Assembly (NCBI RefSeq): GCF_003403095.1
Contig: NZ_CP031555.1
Coordinates: 186,001-250,000, forward strand
Source of the DNA: Thalassospira indica
Lineage (GTDB): Bacteria > Pseudomonadota > Alphaproteobacteria > Rhodospirillales > Thalassospiraceae
Reading direction: 5' to 3'
Length of the DNA: 64,000 nt
Part shown: in pieces, positions 25,225-32,901 of the stretch
How positions within the stretch are numbered: the first letter of the stretch is position 1
Layout: every line of letters starts with the position of its first letter
The notes under the pieces: model-generated
The model's database searches: none
Told to the model about the DNA's origin: nothing
Seen by the model: only the letters and a program-made list of their open reading frames with translations
Position numbers and translations under genes: made by a program

Positions 25225-27576
25225 ATGGTTCAGACATTCCGCGATATCGAACGTGAAAAGTTCGCCATCAATCCGAAGACCTGCGAATGGACCCTTCGCG
25301 CGATGACGGCTTTGCGGGCCAATATTGACATCAACATCAAGATGCACGGGCCGCGCGACCATCTGTCGCAGGGCGACATTTTCATGTTCAATCACTTCGC
25401 CCGGTTTGAAACATTTATCCCGCAATACCTGATCGCGCTTGAAACCGGGGTCTATTGCCGGTCGATCGCATCGGGCGAGTTTTTTGTTCAGGACAATACC
25501 TTTTCACGCTATCTCCGGGCGCTTGGTGGGGTTCCCAATAACTATGAACGCCTGTTGCCGTTTCTGGCCGAGGAAGTCCTGCGGGGTGGCAAGGTCGTAG
25601 TCTTTCCCGAAGGCGGCATGGTCAAGGATCGCCGGGTTCTGACCGACATACGGCCACACCCCAAACGCCCTGATTACAGCGTCTATTCCAGATCGGCAGA
25701 TACCAGGCGCGCCCACCATACCGGTGCGGCCTTGCTTGGGCTTTGCATTGATGGCTTCAAGATCGGGCTATCAACCCTGATTGATCGGGGCAAAGCCGAC
25801 GAACTCAGCCGTTGGGCCGACCTTCTGGAACGCAGTGAAGATGACCTGCGCACAAGCCTTGCCAAGCCGACCTTGATGTTTCCGGCCAACATTACCTTCC
25901 ATCCGCTGCGCGTTGATCAGAACCTTTTGGCACGCGCAGCTGACATGTTTACCGGCGGGCTGAGCCCCAAAATGGCCGAGGAAATGATCATCGAAGGCAA
26001 TCTGATGTTCAAGAAGACCGATATGGACATCCGGTTGGGCGATCCGGTCAATCCGCGCGATCAGTTTAATTGGCTGGACCGCAGGCTGCTTGCCAAGCGG
26101 GTTGAGCAGGCCACCTGCATTGATGATCTGTTCAAACCGGCCAAGACCCTTGAAAAGATCACCGAACGCGTCCCGCAATTTGCCATCACCCGGCATATCA
26201 AGCCGCTGCGCGATCATTGCATGTCGGTGATGTATTCCAATCTGACGATCAATGTCAGCCACCTGGCATCGCGCCTGATCATGATGTGGCTTGAGGATGG
26301 CGTAACCGAAGTTGATATAAGCCATTTCGACAGAACACTTTATCTCGCGATCAAGAATATCCAGCAGGCTGAAAACGTCCATCTTCATCGCGGCATGCGC
26401 AATCCCGCCGACTATGTCGGTATTTTTGAGCTCAATTGTCCGCAAATCCGCTTCTTTATCGACAGTGCGGTTCAGCTTGGCCTGATTGAACGTCGCGATC
26501 AGAAATACTGCTTCCTGCCAAAATTACAGGCCGAGGCAACCTTTGATCAGATCCGCATGGACAACCCGATCATGGTCTATGCCAACGAAATGGCCCCGAT
26601 CCATGCCGCTTGGCAGGCCCTTGAACGCGCCCGGATCGAGGTCGACCACCTGAGCCCCACCGACATTGCCCATCGCCGCTTTGATGATGAAATTCTGGCC
26701 TGGCAGTGGAACCACACCAAGTTCCAGAAACCGAAATATGACGCAATCAACGCCCAAGAAACCGCCACTGCTGACAGCCGCCCCTATTTGCTGCTGCCCA
26801 ACGGGCAGACGCGCTTTGCCTGTGGGGTGTTGCTGGTGCATGGCTTTCTGGCATCTCCAGCAGAGCTTCGCGAACTGGGCGAAAAATTTGCCGCCTTGGG
26901 TCAGGCGGTGATGGGGGTACGGCTTGCCGGGCACGGCACATCACCTCATGAGTTGCAAAAACGCAAATGGACCTATTGGCTGGCATCCGTGCGGCGCGGC
27001 TATGAAATCCTGGCCCCGTTTTGCGATCAGGTGATCATTGTCGGGTTTTCAACCGGCGGGGCGCTATCCGTCATTCATGCCGCTGATAAACCGGAAAAAC
27101 TGCGCGCCCTTGTCCTTGCCAGTACGCCGCTTAAGTTCCGCAATCGCAATCTGATGTTTGTGCCACTGCTTTATGGTGCGAACAAACTGATGGGATGGAT
27201 GCCATCCGCGCAGGAACTTCTCAGTTTCCGGCCCAACGAATCCGAGCATCCCGAGATCAATTATCGCAACATTCCGATCGGCGGACTGCATCAATTGCGC
27301 CAGACCGTGGCCGAGATGCAGCGGCGCCTGCCGGATCTCGATTGCCCAACCCTGATCCTGCAAGGTGATGGCGACAAGGTCGTCGATCCCGCCAGTGCGA
27401 CCATGATCCGGCGTCTGGCAACCAACGCCAGCGACATTGATGTCCAGATGCTGAAATCCGATCGTCACGGCATTGTTAACGAAGACATCGACGGCGCACA
27501 TGACCGGATTATCGCCTTTGTGCAAAGCCACTGCGACCTGCAGGACGCTCATACAGAAGCCATCCCCGCAGAGTGA
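25225..27576 (+). CDS. Fusion of PlsC-like acyltransferase and alpha/beta hydrolase
   Basis: A 783-residue protein with two enzyme modules. Residues 1 to about 330 resemble glycerol-phosphate acyltransferases: MFNHFARFETFIPQY gives the NHx4E form of motif I near residue 57, and VVFPEGGMVKD gives motif III near 127. A middle helical region (about 330-510) has no family I know. Residues about 525 to 770 are an alpha/beta hydrolase of the monoacylglycerol-lipase or carboxylesterase type: VLLVHGFLASP, nucleophile Ser609 in GFSTGG, Asp near 716 in QGDGDKVVD and His near 747 in DRHGIV. It has no signal peptide. A lipid-remodelling role is inferred; the substrate is unknown. The ATG at 25225 has a weak Shine-Dalgarno. 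Confidence 0.82.
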   Translation: MVQTFRDIEREKFAINPKTCEWTLRAMTALRANIDINIKMHGPRDHLSQGDIFMFNHFARFETFIPQYLIALETGVYCRSIASGEFFVQDNTFSRYLRALGGVPNNYERLLPFLAEEVLRGGKVVVFPEGGMVKDRRVLTDIRPHPKRPDYSVYSRSADTRRAHHTGAALLGLCIDGFKIGLSTLIDRGKADELSRWADLLERSEDDLRTSLAKPTLMFPANITFHPLRVDQNLLARAADMFTGGLSPKMAEEMIIEGNLMFKKTDMDIRLGDPVNPRDQFNWLDRRLLAKRVEQATCIDDLFKPAKTLEKITERVPQFAITRHIKPLRDHCMSVMYSNLTINVSHLASRLIMMWLEDGVTEVDISHFDRTLYLAIKNIQQAENVHLHRGMRNPADYVGIFELNCPQIRFFIDSAVQLGLIERRDQKYCFLPKLQAEATFDQIRMDNPIMVYANEMAPIHAAWQALERARIEVDHLSPTDIAHRRFDDEILAWQWNHTKFQKPKYDAINAQETATADSRPYLLLPNGQTRFACGVLLVHGFLASPAELRELGEKFAALGQAVMGVRLAGHGTSPHELQKRKWTYWLASVRRGYEILAPFCDQVIIVGFSTGGALSVIHAADKPEKLRALVLASTPLKFRNRNLMFVPLLYGANKLMGWMPSAQELLSFRPNESEHPEINYRNIPIGGLHQLRQTVAEMQRRLPDLDCPTLILQGDGDKVVDPASATMIRRLATNASDIDVQMLKSDRHGIVNEDIDGAHDRIIAFVQSHCDLQDAHTEAIPAE

Positions 27577-27594
27577 TACTGCGCTCTGTTTTTC

Positions 27595-27641
27595 TTGACG
27601 AAAAATCTTACGCATCATAGTTTGGATCCATGGATACAAAC
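27595..27641 (+). promoter_or_regulatory. Promoter and palindromic operator over the start of the second GntR gene
   Basis: TTGACG (27595-27600), 17 bases and TAGTTT (27618-27623) would start transcription at about 27630, the A of the ATG, again implying a leaderless mRNA. Overlapping it is a 22-base palindrome (27620-27641): half GTTTGGATCCA faces TGGATACAAAC, with a single mismatched pair. A regulator bound there would block its own promoter. Confidence 0.6.
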
Positions 27642-28250
27642 ATGATCACAACAGCACTTCGCGAAGAGATCGAAGCTGGTAGCTTGCCCCCCGGTACGGT
27701 GCTTAAGCAGGAAAATCTCGCTGCGCGCTTTGGCGTAAGCCGCCAGCCGATTCGCCACGCCCTTGAACGGCTTCACGAATCCGGTTTGCTCGAAAAACGC
27801 CCGGATAGAAGTCTTGCGGTCACTGGATTGCGCAACAAAGACGTACAGGAGCTTTGTCAGATTCGCATTTCGCTCGAGATCAGTGCACTTGAGCTGTCTG
27901 CACCTAACCTGAGCCCATCAGCACTGCGTAAGGCGCGTCGCCTGAACAAAGATCTGTTTGAAGAAGAAGATCCCGACATGCTGGCAGCGCTTGATCAGGA
28001 ATTCCACGCGACCCTGTATGGCGCATGCGGCAATCAAAGGCTGCTGTCGATGATCGATGGATTTCGCGGAGAGGCCAAACGTGCCTACGCCCTGCAACCC
28101 AAGGGGTCACGACCGCGAAGCGCGTTCTATGAAGAACATGAGCAGATCCTCGCCGCCCTTGAGGCCGGGGACATTGCGACCGCGCGTAAGGTTTTGACCA
28201 CCCATATCGGTGTCACTGCCGGAAGCCTGATCCCGATTGATAAGTCCTGA
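27630..28250 (+). CDS. GntR-family regulator, FCD subfamily (second)
   Basis: A 206-residue transcription factor. The winged helix is LREEIEAGSLPPGTVLKQ, then FGVSRQPIRHALERLHESGLL and KRPDRSLAVTG. The FCD domain includes ICxISLE-like QIRISLEISALEL, DQEFHATLYGACGNQRLL and EEHEQILAALEAGD. An alternative start is the ATG at 27642, just after the operator palindrome. The OsmC gene follows 18 bases later on the same strand, so it is probably co-transcribed and co-regulated; the effector is unknown. Confidence 0.92.
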   Translation: MDTNMITTALREEIEAGSLPPGTVLKQENLAARFGVSRQPIRHALERLHESGLLEKRPDRSLAVTGLRNKDVQELCQIRISLEISALELSAPNLSPSALRKARRLNKDLFEEEDPDMLAALDQEFHATLYGACGNQRLLSMIDGFRGEAKRAYALQPKGSRPRSAFYEEHEQILAALEAGDIATARKVLTTHIGVTAGSLIPIDKS

Positions 28251-28268
28251 AGACCGAGGAGCCCCACC

Positions 28269-28730
28269 ATGAGCAGTTTTGGCGCAGAAGTCATCTGGAC
28301 GCGCAAGGAATGCGAAACTTTCACCGATCGTCGCTATTCGCGCGGTCATATCTGGCGGTTTGACGGCGGGGTGGAAGTCCCGGCATCCTCATCGCCACAT
28401 GTGGTGCCCCTGCCCTATTCGGTCGAAGAAAATGTCGACCCCGAAGAAGCCTTTGTCGCCGCCCTTTCAAGCTGCCACATGCTGTTCTTCCTGCATTTCG
28501 CATCCGATGCGGGGCTTTTGATTGACGGCTATGTCGATGATGCCAGCGGCATCATGGAAACGATGGATGGCAAGACCATGATCACCAAGGTCACCTTGAA
28601 GCCAAAAGTCACCTATGGTGGCACAGCACCTGATGTTGCGCTTGAGGATGAGCTGCATCACCGCGCCCACGAAGCTTGTTTTTTGGCCAATTCGGTCAAG
28701 ACCGAAGTCCTGACCGAGCCGGTCCGCTAA
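28269..28730 (+). CDS. OsmC-family peroxide-detoxifying protein
   Basis: A 153-residue cytosolic protein of the OsmC/Ohr family, which reduces organic hydroperoxides with two cysteines. The first is in SSCHMLFFLHFA near residue 73 and the second in HEACFLANSVK near 137. EEAFVAALSSCH is the usual helix lead-in. A glycine-rich N-terminal strand region, SRGHIWRFDGG, also fits. The start ATG follows GACCGAGGAG. It follows the GntR gene closely and converges on a methyltransferase gene; oxidative or organic-acid stress control by that regulator is inferred. Confidence 0.88.
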   Translation: MSSFGAEVIWTRKECETFTDRRYSRGHIWRFDGGVEVPASSSPHVVPLPYSVEENVDPEEAFVAALSSCHMLFFLHFASDAGLLIDGYVDDASGIMETMDGKTMITKVTLKPKVTYGGTAPDVALEDELHHRAHEACFLANSVKTEVLTEPVR

Positions 28731-28750
28731 ACACAACTTTTGCAAACAGC

Positions 28751-29545
28751 CTAAGCTTCCAACGGTTTTTGCGCGCAGATGGCATAGCGATGCTGTGCGC
28801 CGCGTTCCAGGCCCTTGGCGAAGCTGATGTGTTTTTTCTGCGCGCTGTGAATGCGTTTCAGATCGAAATCCACCGCAATCGGATCGAACCCGGTTTGGCG
28901 TAACATGGATGCAACATCTTCGGCACGTGCCCCGTTTGAAAAATGCACGCGGGCCAGAATATCTTGATGGGTCTGCATCTGTGCAATCGCCTCGACCGGT
29001 TTTCGCAAACCAAGGGTTTCAAGGAAACCCGCCATCGCCTTGTTGAATTTCGTCGCCCAGGTTGGGGAGACAAAATCACCATCAACCACCAAAAGCTTCC
29101 CACCGGGTTTAAGAACCCGGAACCATTCGGCAAAGGCAGTAGCGGGATCAACCAGCGTCCAGACCAGATGGCGGGTGACGATCACGTCATAGCTGTTATC
29201 TGCTTCAAGGGTACTTTCCGCATCGCCCAGCAGGAAAGTGATTTTTGATCCGCGTTCCCTTGATTTGGCGCGCGCCTTTTCAAGCATCGCCTCCGACCAG
29301 TCCATGCCGGTCACGTTAAATCCAAGATCATGCATCAGATGGCTGATAACCCCGGTGCCACTTGCCAGATCAAGCGCCTTGCGCCCGTCGCCCTTGCCAA
29401 AATGACGCTCAAACAAGGTATGCCACGCGCTGCGTTCGGCTTCTGAGAAAATCTCGTGCCCGGGCTGCTCGTCGAAGGTGGCCGCGCGCATCGACCAATA
29501 TTCCTTGATCTCTTCGCGCAGGTTGAAGTTGCTGGCCTGATTCAT
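28751..29545 (-). CDS. Class I SAM-dependent methyltransferase, iron-locus linked
   Basis: A 264-residue cytosolic methyltransferase. Motif I is ALDLASGTGVISHLM near residue 60, then VTGMDWSEAMLEKARAK, YDVIVTRHLVWTLVDP and VLKPGGKLLVVDGDF, the usual class I order. The substrate is not evident; small-molecule methylation similar to UbiE/COQ5 or tellurite/arsenite relatives is possible. It is divergent from the iron ABC importer and shares its control region with Fur-box-like sites, so it is probably iron-regulated and may act on siderophore or haem-related molecules. That last point is inference. Confidence 0.82.
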   Translation of the reverse strand: MNQASNFNLREEIKEYWSMRAATFDEQPGHEIFSEAERSAWHTLFERHFGKGDGRKALDLASGTGVISHLMHDLGFNVTGMDWSEAMLEKARAKSRERGSKITFLLGDAESTLEADNSYDVIVTRHLVWTLVDPATAFAEWFRVLKPGGKLLVVDGDFVSPTWATKFNKAMAGFLETLGLRKPVEAIAQMQTHQDILARVHFSNGARAEDVASMLRQTGFDPIAVDFDLKRIHSAQKKHISFAKGLERGAQHRYAICAQKPLEA

Positions 29546-29630
29546 GGTCTTGATGCTCTCTTGACGGAATACCCGGATTTCTGCGGGCTAGTTAAATCTC
29601 ACAGCGATAATTGCGCAATCACTAAAAACA

Positions 29631-29677
29631 AATGATTTGCATTATCATTGCGAAAAAGATTGATTTTCATTCTCAAT
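29631..29677. promoter_or_regulatory. Two Fur-box-like sites between the methyltransferase and iron importer
   Basis: Read on the minus strand, TGATAATGCAAATCA (within 29631-29649) and TGAGAATGAAAATCA (within 29659-29677) fit the 7-1-7 Fur consensus TGATAAT-n-ATTATCA closely in the first half and partly in the second. The plus-strand copies form imperfect inverted repeats with AATGAT/ATCATT and ATTGA/TCAAT ends. They lie 40-90 bases before the importer and also before the divergent methyltransferase. Confidence 0.65.
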
Positions 29678-29723
29678 AACTGATAAATCGCTCGACAGGC
29701 AATCCTAATCTGAGGGAACGGGA

Positions 29724-30854
29724 ATGAAATTTTTGGGTGTATTTGCTGCTCTGACCATGCTGGTCACAGGCACCGCACAGGCAGCAGAATCGGTCACGGT
29801 GACCGACGTTACCGGACGTGAAGTTACAGTCGAAGTACCAGTTCAGAAGGTCATTCTGGGCGAAGGCCGCCTGATCTATGGTCTGGCGACGCTCGACAGT
29901 GAAGACCCGTTCCAGCGCGTTGTCGGCTGGCGCGATGACCTGAAAAAGGCTGATCCGCAGACCTATGACATCTATGCTGCGAAATACCCGCGCATTGATG
30001 ACATTCCGACCTTTGGCGGCATTAAAGACGGCACGTTCGACATCGAACAGGCCATTTCGGTTAATCCGGATGTCGTGATCATGAACCTTGAAGCCAAGGC
30101 TGCCACCGAAGACGGCGGTTTTGACGAAAAACTCGCCGCTGTCGGCATTCCGCTGGTCTATATCGACTTCCGCGAAGCGCCGATGAAAAACACCGATACC
30201 AGCATGAAGATCCTTGGCCAACTGACCGGCAAGGAAGATCGTGCGGCCGAATTCATCAAATTCCGTTCTGACAGCATCAAGAACGTGACCGATCGCATTG
30301 CCAAGGCAAATCCGGAAAAACCGCAAGTCTTCATTGAACGTGCTGCGGGTTATTCCGATGAATGCTGCATGTCGTTTGGTAACGAGAACTTCGGCACCAT
30401 GGTCGAAATGGCTGGCGGCGTGAACATCGCGGCATCCATCATCCCGGGCACCTTTGGCACGATCAACCCGGAACAGGTTGTGGCCTCCAACCCCGATCAG
30501 TTCGTTGGCACCGGTGCCAGCTGGGAAGCCTATTCCCCGGGTGGTGCATGGGTCGGTCTTGGCCCGGATGCCGATATGGTTGAAGCACGCCGCAAACTGG
30601 TTGGCTTGATGGAACACCCGGCCTTCACCGGCATCAAGGCGGTCGAAAACGGCGAAATTCACGCTGTCTGGCACCAGTTCTATAACAGCCCGTACCAGTT
30701 CGTAGTGATCGAACAGATGGCAAAATGGTTCCACCCGGACCTGTTTGCCGATATCGATCCGGAAGCAACCTTCAAGGAACTGCACGAACGCTTCCTGCCG
30801 CTGGATTACCAGCCGGGCTACTTCATCTCGATCAGCGATACAGCCGCAAACTAA
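29724..30854 (+). CDS. Iron-siderophore ABC transporter, periplasmic binding protein
   Basis: A 376-residue exported protein that captures ferric siderophore for import. The N-terminus MKFLGVFAALTMLVTGTAQA is a cleavable signal with an AxA site. The mature part follows the TroA/FepB fold: VTVTDVTGREVTVEVPVQK opens the domain, NPDVVIMNLEA and IPLVYIDFRE are typical strands, and a long linker helix precedes the second lobe. The permease gene starts in the stop codon overlap at 30854. Fur-like sites upstream point to iron repression. Which siderophore is bound cannot be read from the sequence. Confidence 0.93.
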   Translation: MKFLGVFAALTMLVTGTAQAAESVTVTDVTGREVTVEVPVQKVILGEGRLIYGLATLDSEDPFQRVVGWRDDLKKADPQTYDIYAAKYPRIDDIPTFGGIKDGTFDIEQAISVNPDVVIMNLEAKAATEDGGFDEKLAAVGIPLVYIDFREAPMKNTDTSMKILGQLTGKEDRAAEFIKFRSDSIKNVTDRIAKANPEKPQVFIERAAGYSDECCMSFGNENFGTMVEMAGGVNIAASIIPGTFGTINPEQVVASNPDQFVGTGASWEAYSPGGAWVGLGPDADMVEARRKLVGLMEHPAFTGIKAVENGEIHAVWHQFYNSPYQFVVIEQMAKWFHPDLFADIDPEATFKELHERFLPLDYQPGYFISISDTAAN

Positions 30855-31915
30855 TGACGACCAACCAACTCAGTATCGAAGCCGGGAGCGTGCATTACAA
30901 GGCACGCTCCCTGCGTCGTTTCATGCTCCTGCTTGCAATGGCGGGCGCATTGTTTCTTTCATTTGCCATTGATCTGGCAACGGGTCCGGCGAACTATCCG
31001 TTATCAGACGTGATCGCCACCCTGCTTGATCCTTCGTCGGCGACTGATCAGTTACGCGTGGTGATCTGGGATATCCGCATGCCGGTCGCCCTGATGGCGT
31101 TGACCGTGGGCGCGGCGCTGTCGACCGCTGGCGCACAAATGCAGACAATCCTTGCCAATCCGCTGGCAAGCCCGTTTACGCTGGGCATTTCGGCCGCCGC
31201 CGGGTTTGGCGCGGCACTGGCACTTGTACTGGGGGTCGCCCTTCTACCGGCCTTTGTTGAATTCATCATTCCGCTCAATGCCTTCATCATGGCGATGGGC
31301 ACGGCCCTGATCATTCATTTCTTCAGCCGCATGCGTGGTGTAACGGTTGAAACCATCGTGTTGCTTGGCATTGCGCTGGTCTTCACCTTCAATGCGCTTC
31401 TGGCCCTGTTGCAGTATCTGGCAAGTGAACAGGCCCTTGCGGCTGTTGTCTTCTGGACCATGGGGTCACTGGTCAAGGCGACCTGGACCAAGGTGGCGGT
31501 CACCGCCATCGCGGTCGTTATCGCCATTCCGCTGTTTGCCCGTCAGGCATGGGCACTGACCGCCCTTCGTCTAGGCGATGCCAAGGCGGAAAGCTTTGGG
31601 GTGAATGTGCAGGGGCTTCGTCTGCGCACCATGCTGATTGTCAGCCTTCTGGCCGCCATTCCGGTTTCCTTTGTCGGCACCATTGGCTTCATCGGGCTTG
31701 TCGGGCCGCATATTGCCCGCATGCTGGTGGGTGAAGATCAACGCTTCTTCCTACCGGCATCAATCCTGTGCGGTGCCCTGATCCTGTCGGCAACGTCCGT
31801 GTTGTCAAAGCTGCTGATCCCGGGCGCCATCCTGCCCATCGGGGTGATTACCGCCCTTGTCGGTGTACCCTTCTTCTTCTCGCTGATTTTCGCAAGTCGG
31901 AGGAAATCATGGTAA
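30854..31915 (+). CDS. Iron-siderophore ABC transporter, FecCD-type permease
   Basis: A 353-residue inner-membrane protein with about nine or ten hydrophobic helices. The LAGALFLSFAIDLATGP start, WDIRMPVALMALTVGAALSTAGAQMQ and the NPLASPFTLGISAAAGFGA block identify the FecCD/BtuC family. FIGLVGPHIARMLVGEDQR near residue 280 contains the cytoplasmic coupling loop. The ATG at 30854 shares its A with the stop of the binding protein. The ATPase gene overlaps its end by 7 bases, so the three subunits form one operon. Confidence 0.93.
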   Translation: MTTNQLSIEAGSVHYKARSLRRFMLLLAMAGALFLSFAIDLATGPANYPLSDVIATLLDPSSATDQLRVVIWDIRMPVALMALTVGAALSTAGAQMQTILANPLASPFTLGISAAAGFGAALALVLGVALLPAFVEFIIPLNAFIMAMGTALIIHFFSRMRGVTVETIVLLGIALVFTFNALLALLQYLASEQALAAVVFWTMGSLVKATWTKVAVTAIAVVIAIPLFARQAWALTALRLGDAKAESFGVNVQGLRLRTMLIVSLLAAIPVSFVGTIGFIGLVGPHIARMLVGEDQRFFLPASILCGALILSATSVLSKLLIPGAILPIGVITALVGVPFFFSLIFASRRKSW

Positions 31916-32733
31916 CGCTGCGTCTCGAAAATATCGGAACCCGTTATGGCAAGGTGCAGGTGGTATCTGACGTTACCACCCCGACCATCCAGCCAGGCAC
32001 CGTAACTGCCGTCATCGGCCCGAATGCGGCCGGAAAATCCAGCCTGTTTCGCCGCGTGGCCGGCCTTGCAAAGGGCGACGGTATTGTTGATCTCGGATCA
32101 CACCGCAAGGAACGCAATACGATTTGTTATATGCCTCAGGATACTGGCTCAACCGCGGTGCTGTCGGTCTATGAATCGATCATTCTGGCCGCCAAGCAGG
32201 GATCAAGCCTGCGCGTCCGGGCAGATGAACTGACACGTATTGACGATATTCTGGCCGCCCTTCGTATTGGCGATCTCGCGGCGCGTAACTTGGGCGAACT
32301 TAGCGGCGGGCAACGCCAGTTGGTCGCCATTGCCCAAACGTTGGTGCGTGATCCGAAAATCCTGTTGATGGATGAACCGACATCAGCCCTTGATCTACAT
32401 CGCCAGATGGAAGTCCTGTCCTTTATGCGCGATGTTGCCAAGGGCCAGAACATCATCGTCCTGATCGCCATTCACGACCTGAACCACGCCCTGCAATATT
32501 GCGATCAGGCCATGGCCATCCGCAATGGCAAAATGGTCGCGTTCGGTCCGTGTTCTGATGTCATCGATAGCGACCTTCTGCGCGATGTCTATCAGGTTGA
32601 TGGGCATGTCGAACTCAATTCGCTTGGCCATCCGCATATCGTCCTGCGCGGCCCGAGCGATGAAACCAACAGTCGGCACAATACGGCCACGGCCCGCAAG
32701 ACCCTGACGGAGGTCGCACAGGCTGCACAATAG
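31909..32733 (+). CDS. Iron-siderophore ABC transporter, ATP-binding subunit
   Basis: A 274-residue cytosolic ATPase that powers uptake. Walker A is VIGPNAAGKSSL near residue 38, Q-loop CYMPQDTG near 75, signature GELSGGQRQLVAIAQ near 133, Walker B ILLMDEPTSALD near 155 and the H-loop AIHDLNHA near 190. The start ATG at 31909 follows GTCGGAGGAAATC, an excellent Shine-Dalgarno inside the permease gene. The C-terminal 40 residues are polar and beyond the ATPase core. Confidence 0.95.
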   Translation: MVTLRLENIGTRYGKVQVVSDVTTPTIQPGTVTAVIGPNAAGKSSLFRRVAGLAKGDGIVDLGSHRKERNTICYMPQDTGSTAVLSVYESIILAAKQGSSLRVRADELTRIDDILAALRIGDLAARNLGELSGGQRQLVAIAQTLVRDPKILLMDEPTSALDLHRQMEVLSFMRDVAKGQNIIVLIAIHDLNHALQYCDQAMAIRNGKMVAFGPCSDVIDSDLLRDVYQVDGHVELNSLGHPHIVLRGPSDETNSRHNTATARKTLTEVAQAAQ

Positions 32734-32816
32734 AAAGGCGCGCCTTTCCCTGTGATTAAAAACTTTGCATTTGAGGCATTTTCTGGTTCCATGGACAAAT
32801 GATGATCATGCATCGC

Positions 32817-32845
32817 AACAGCGTCATGTTTGGCGCTGTTTTCCT
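32817..32845 (+). terminator. Hairpin before eutB, terminator or attenuator
   Basis: AACAGCG (32817-32823) pairs with CGCTGTT (32834-32840) and TTCCTTT follows. It lies 84 bases after the importer operon and about 57 before eutB. It can end the iron transcript; if the eut promoter lies upstream it would instead attenuate eutB. Confidence 0.65.
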
Positions 32846-32901
32846 TTGCGAACAGGGGCAAAAATCCCTGGCGATGTCTTTCATGCTTCAGGAGGCAGAA
32901 C

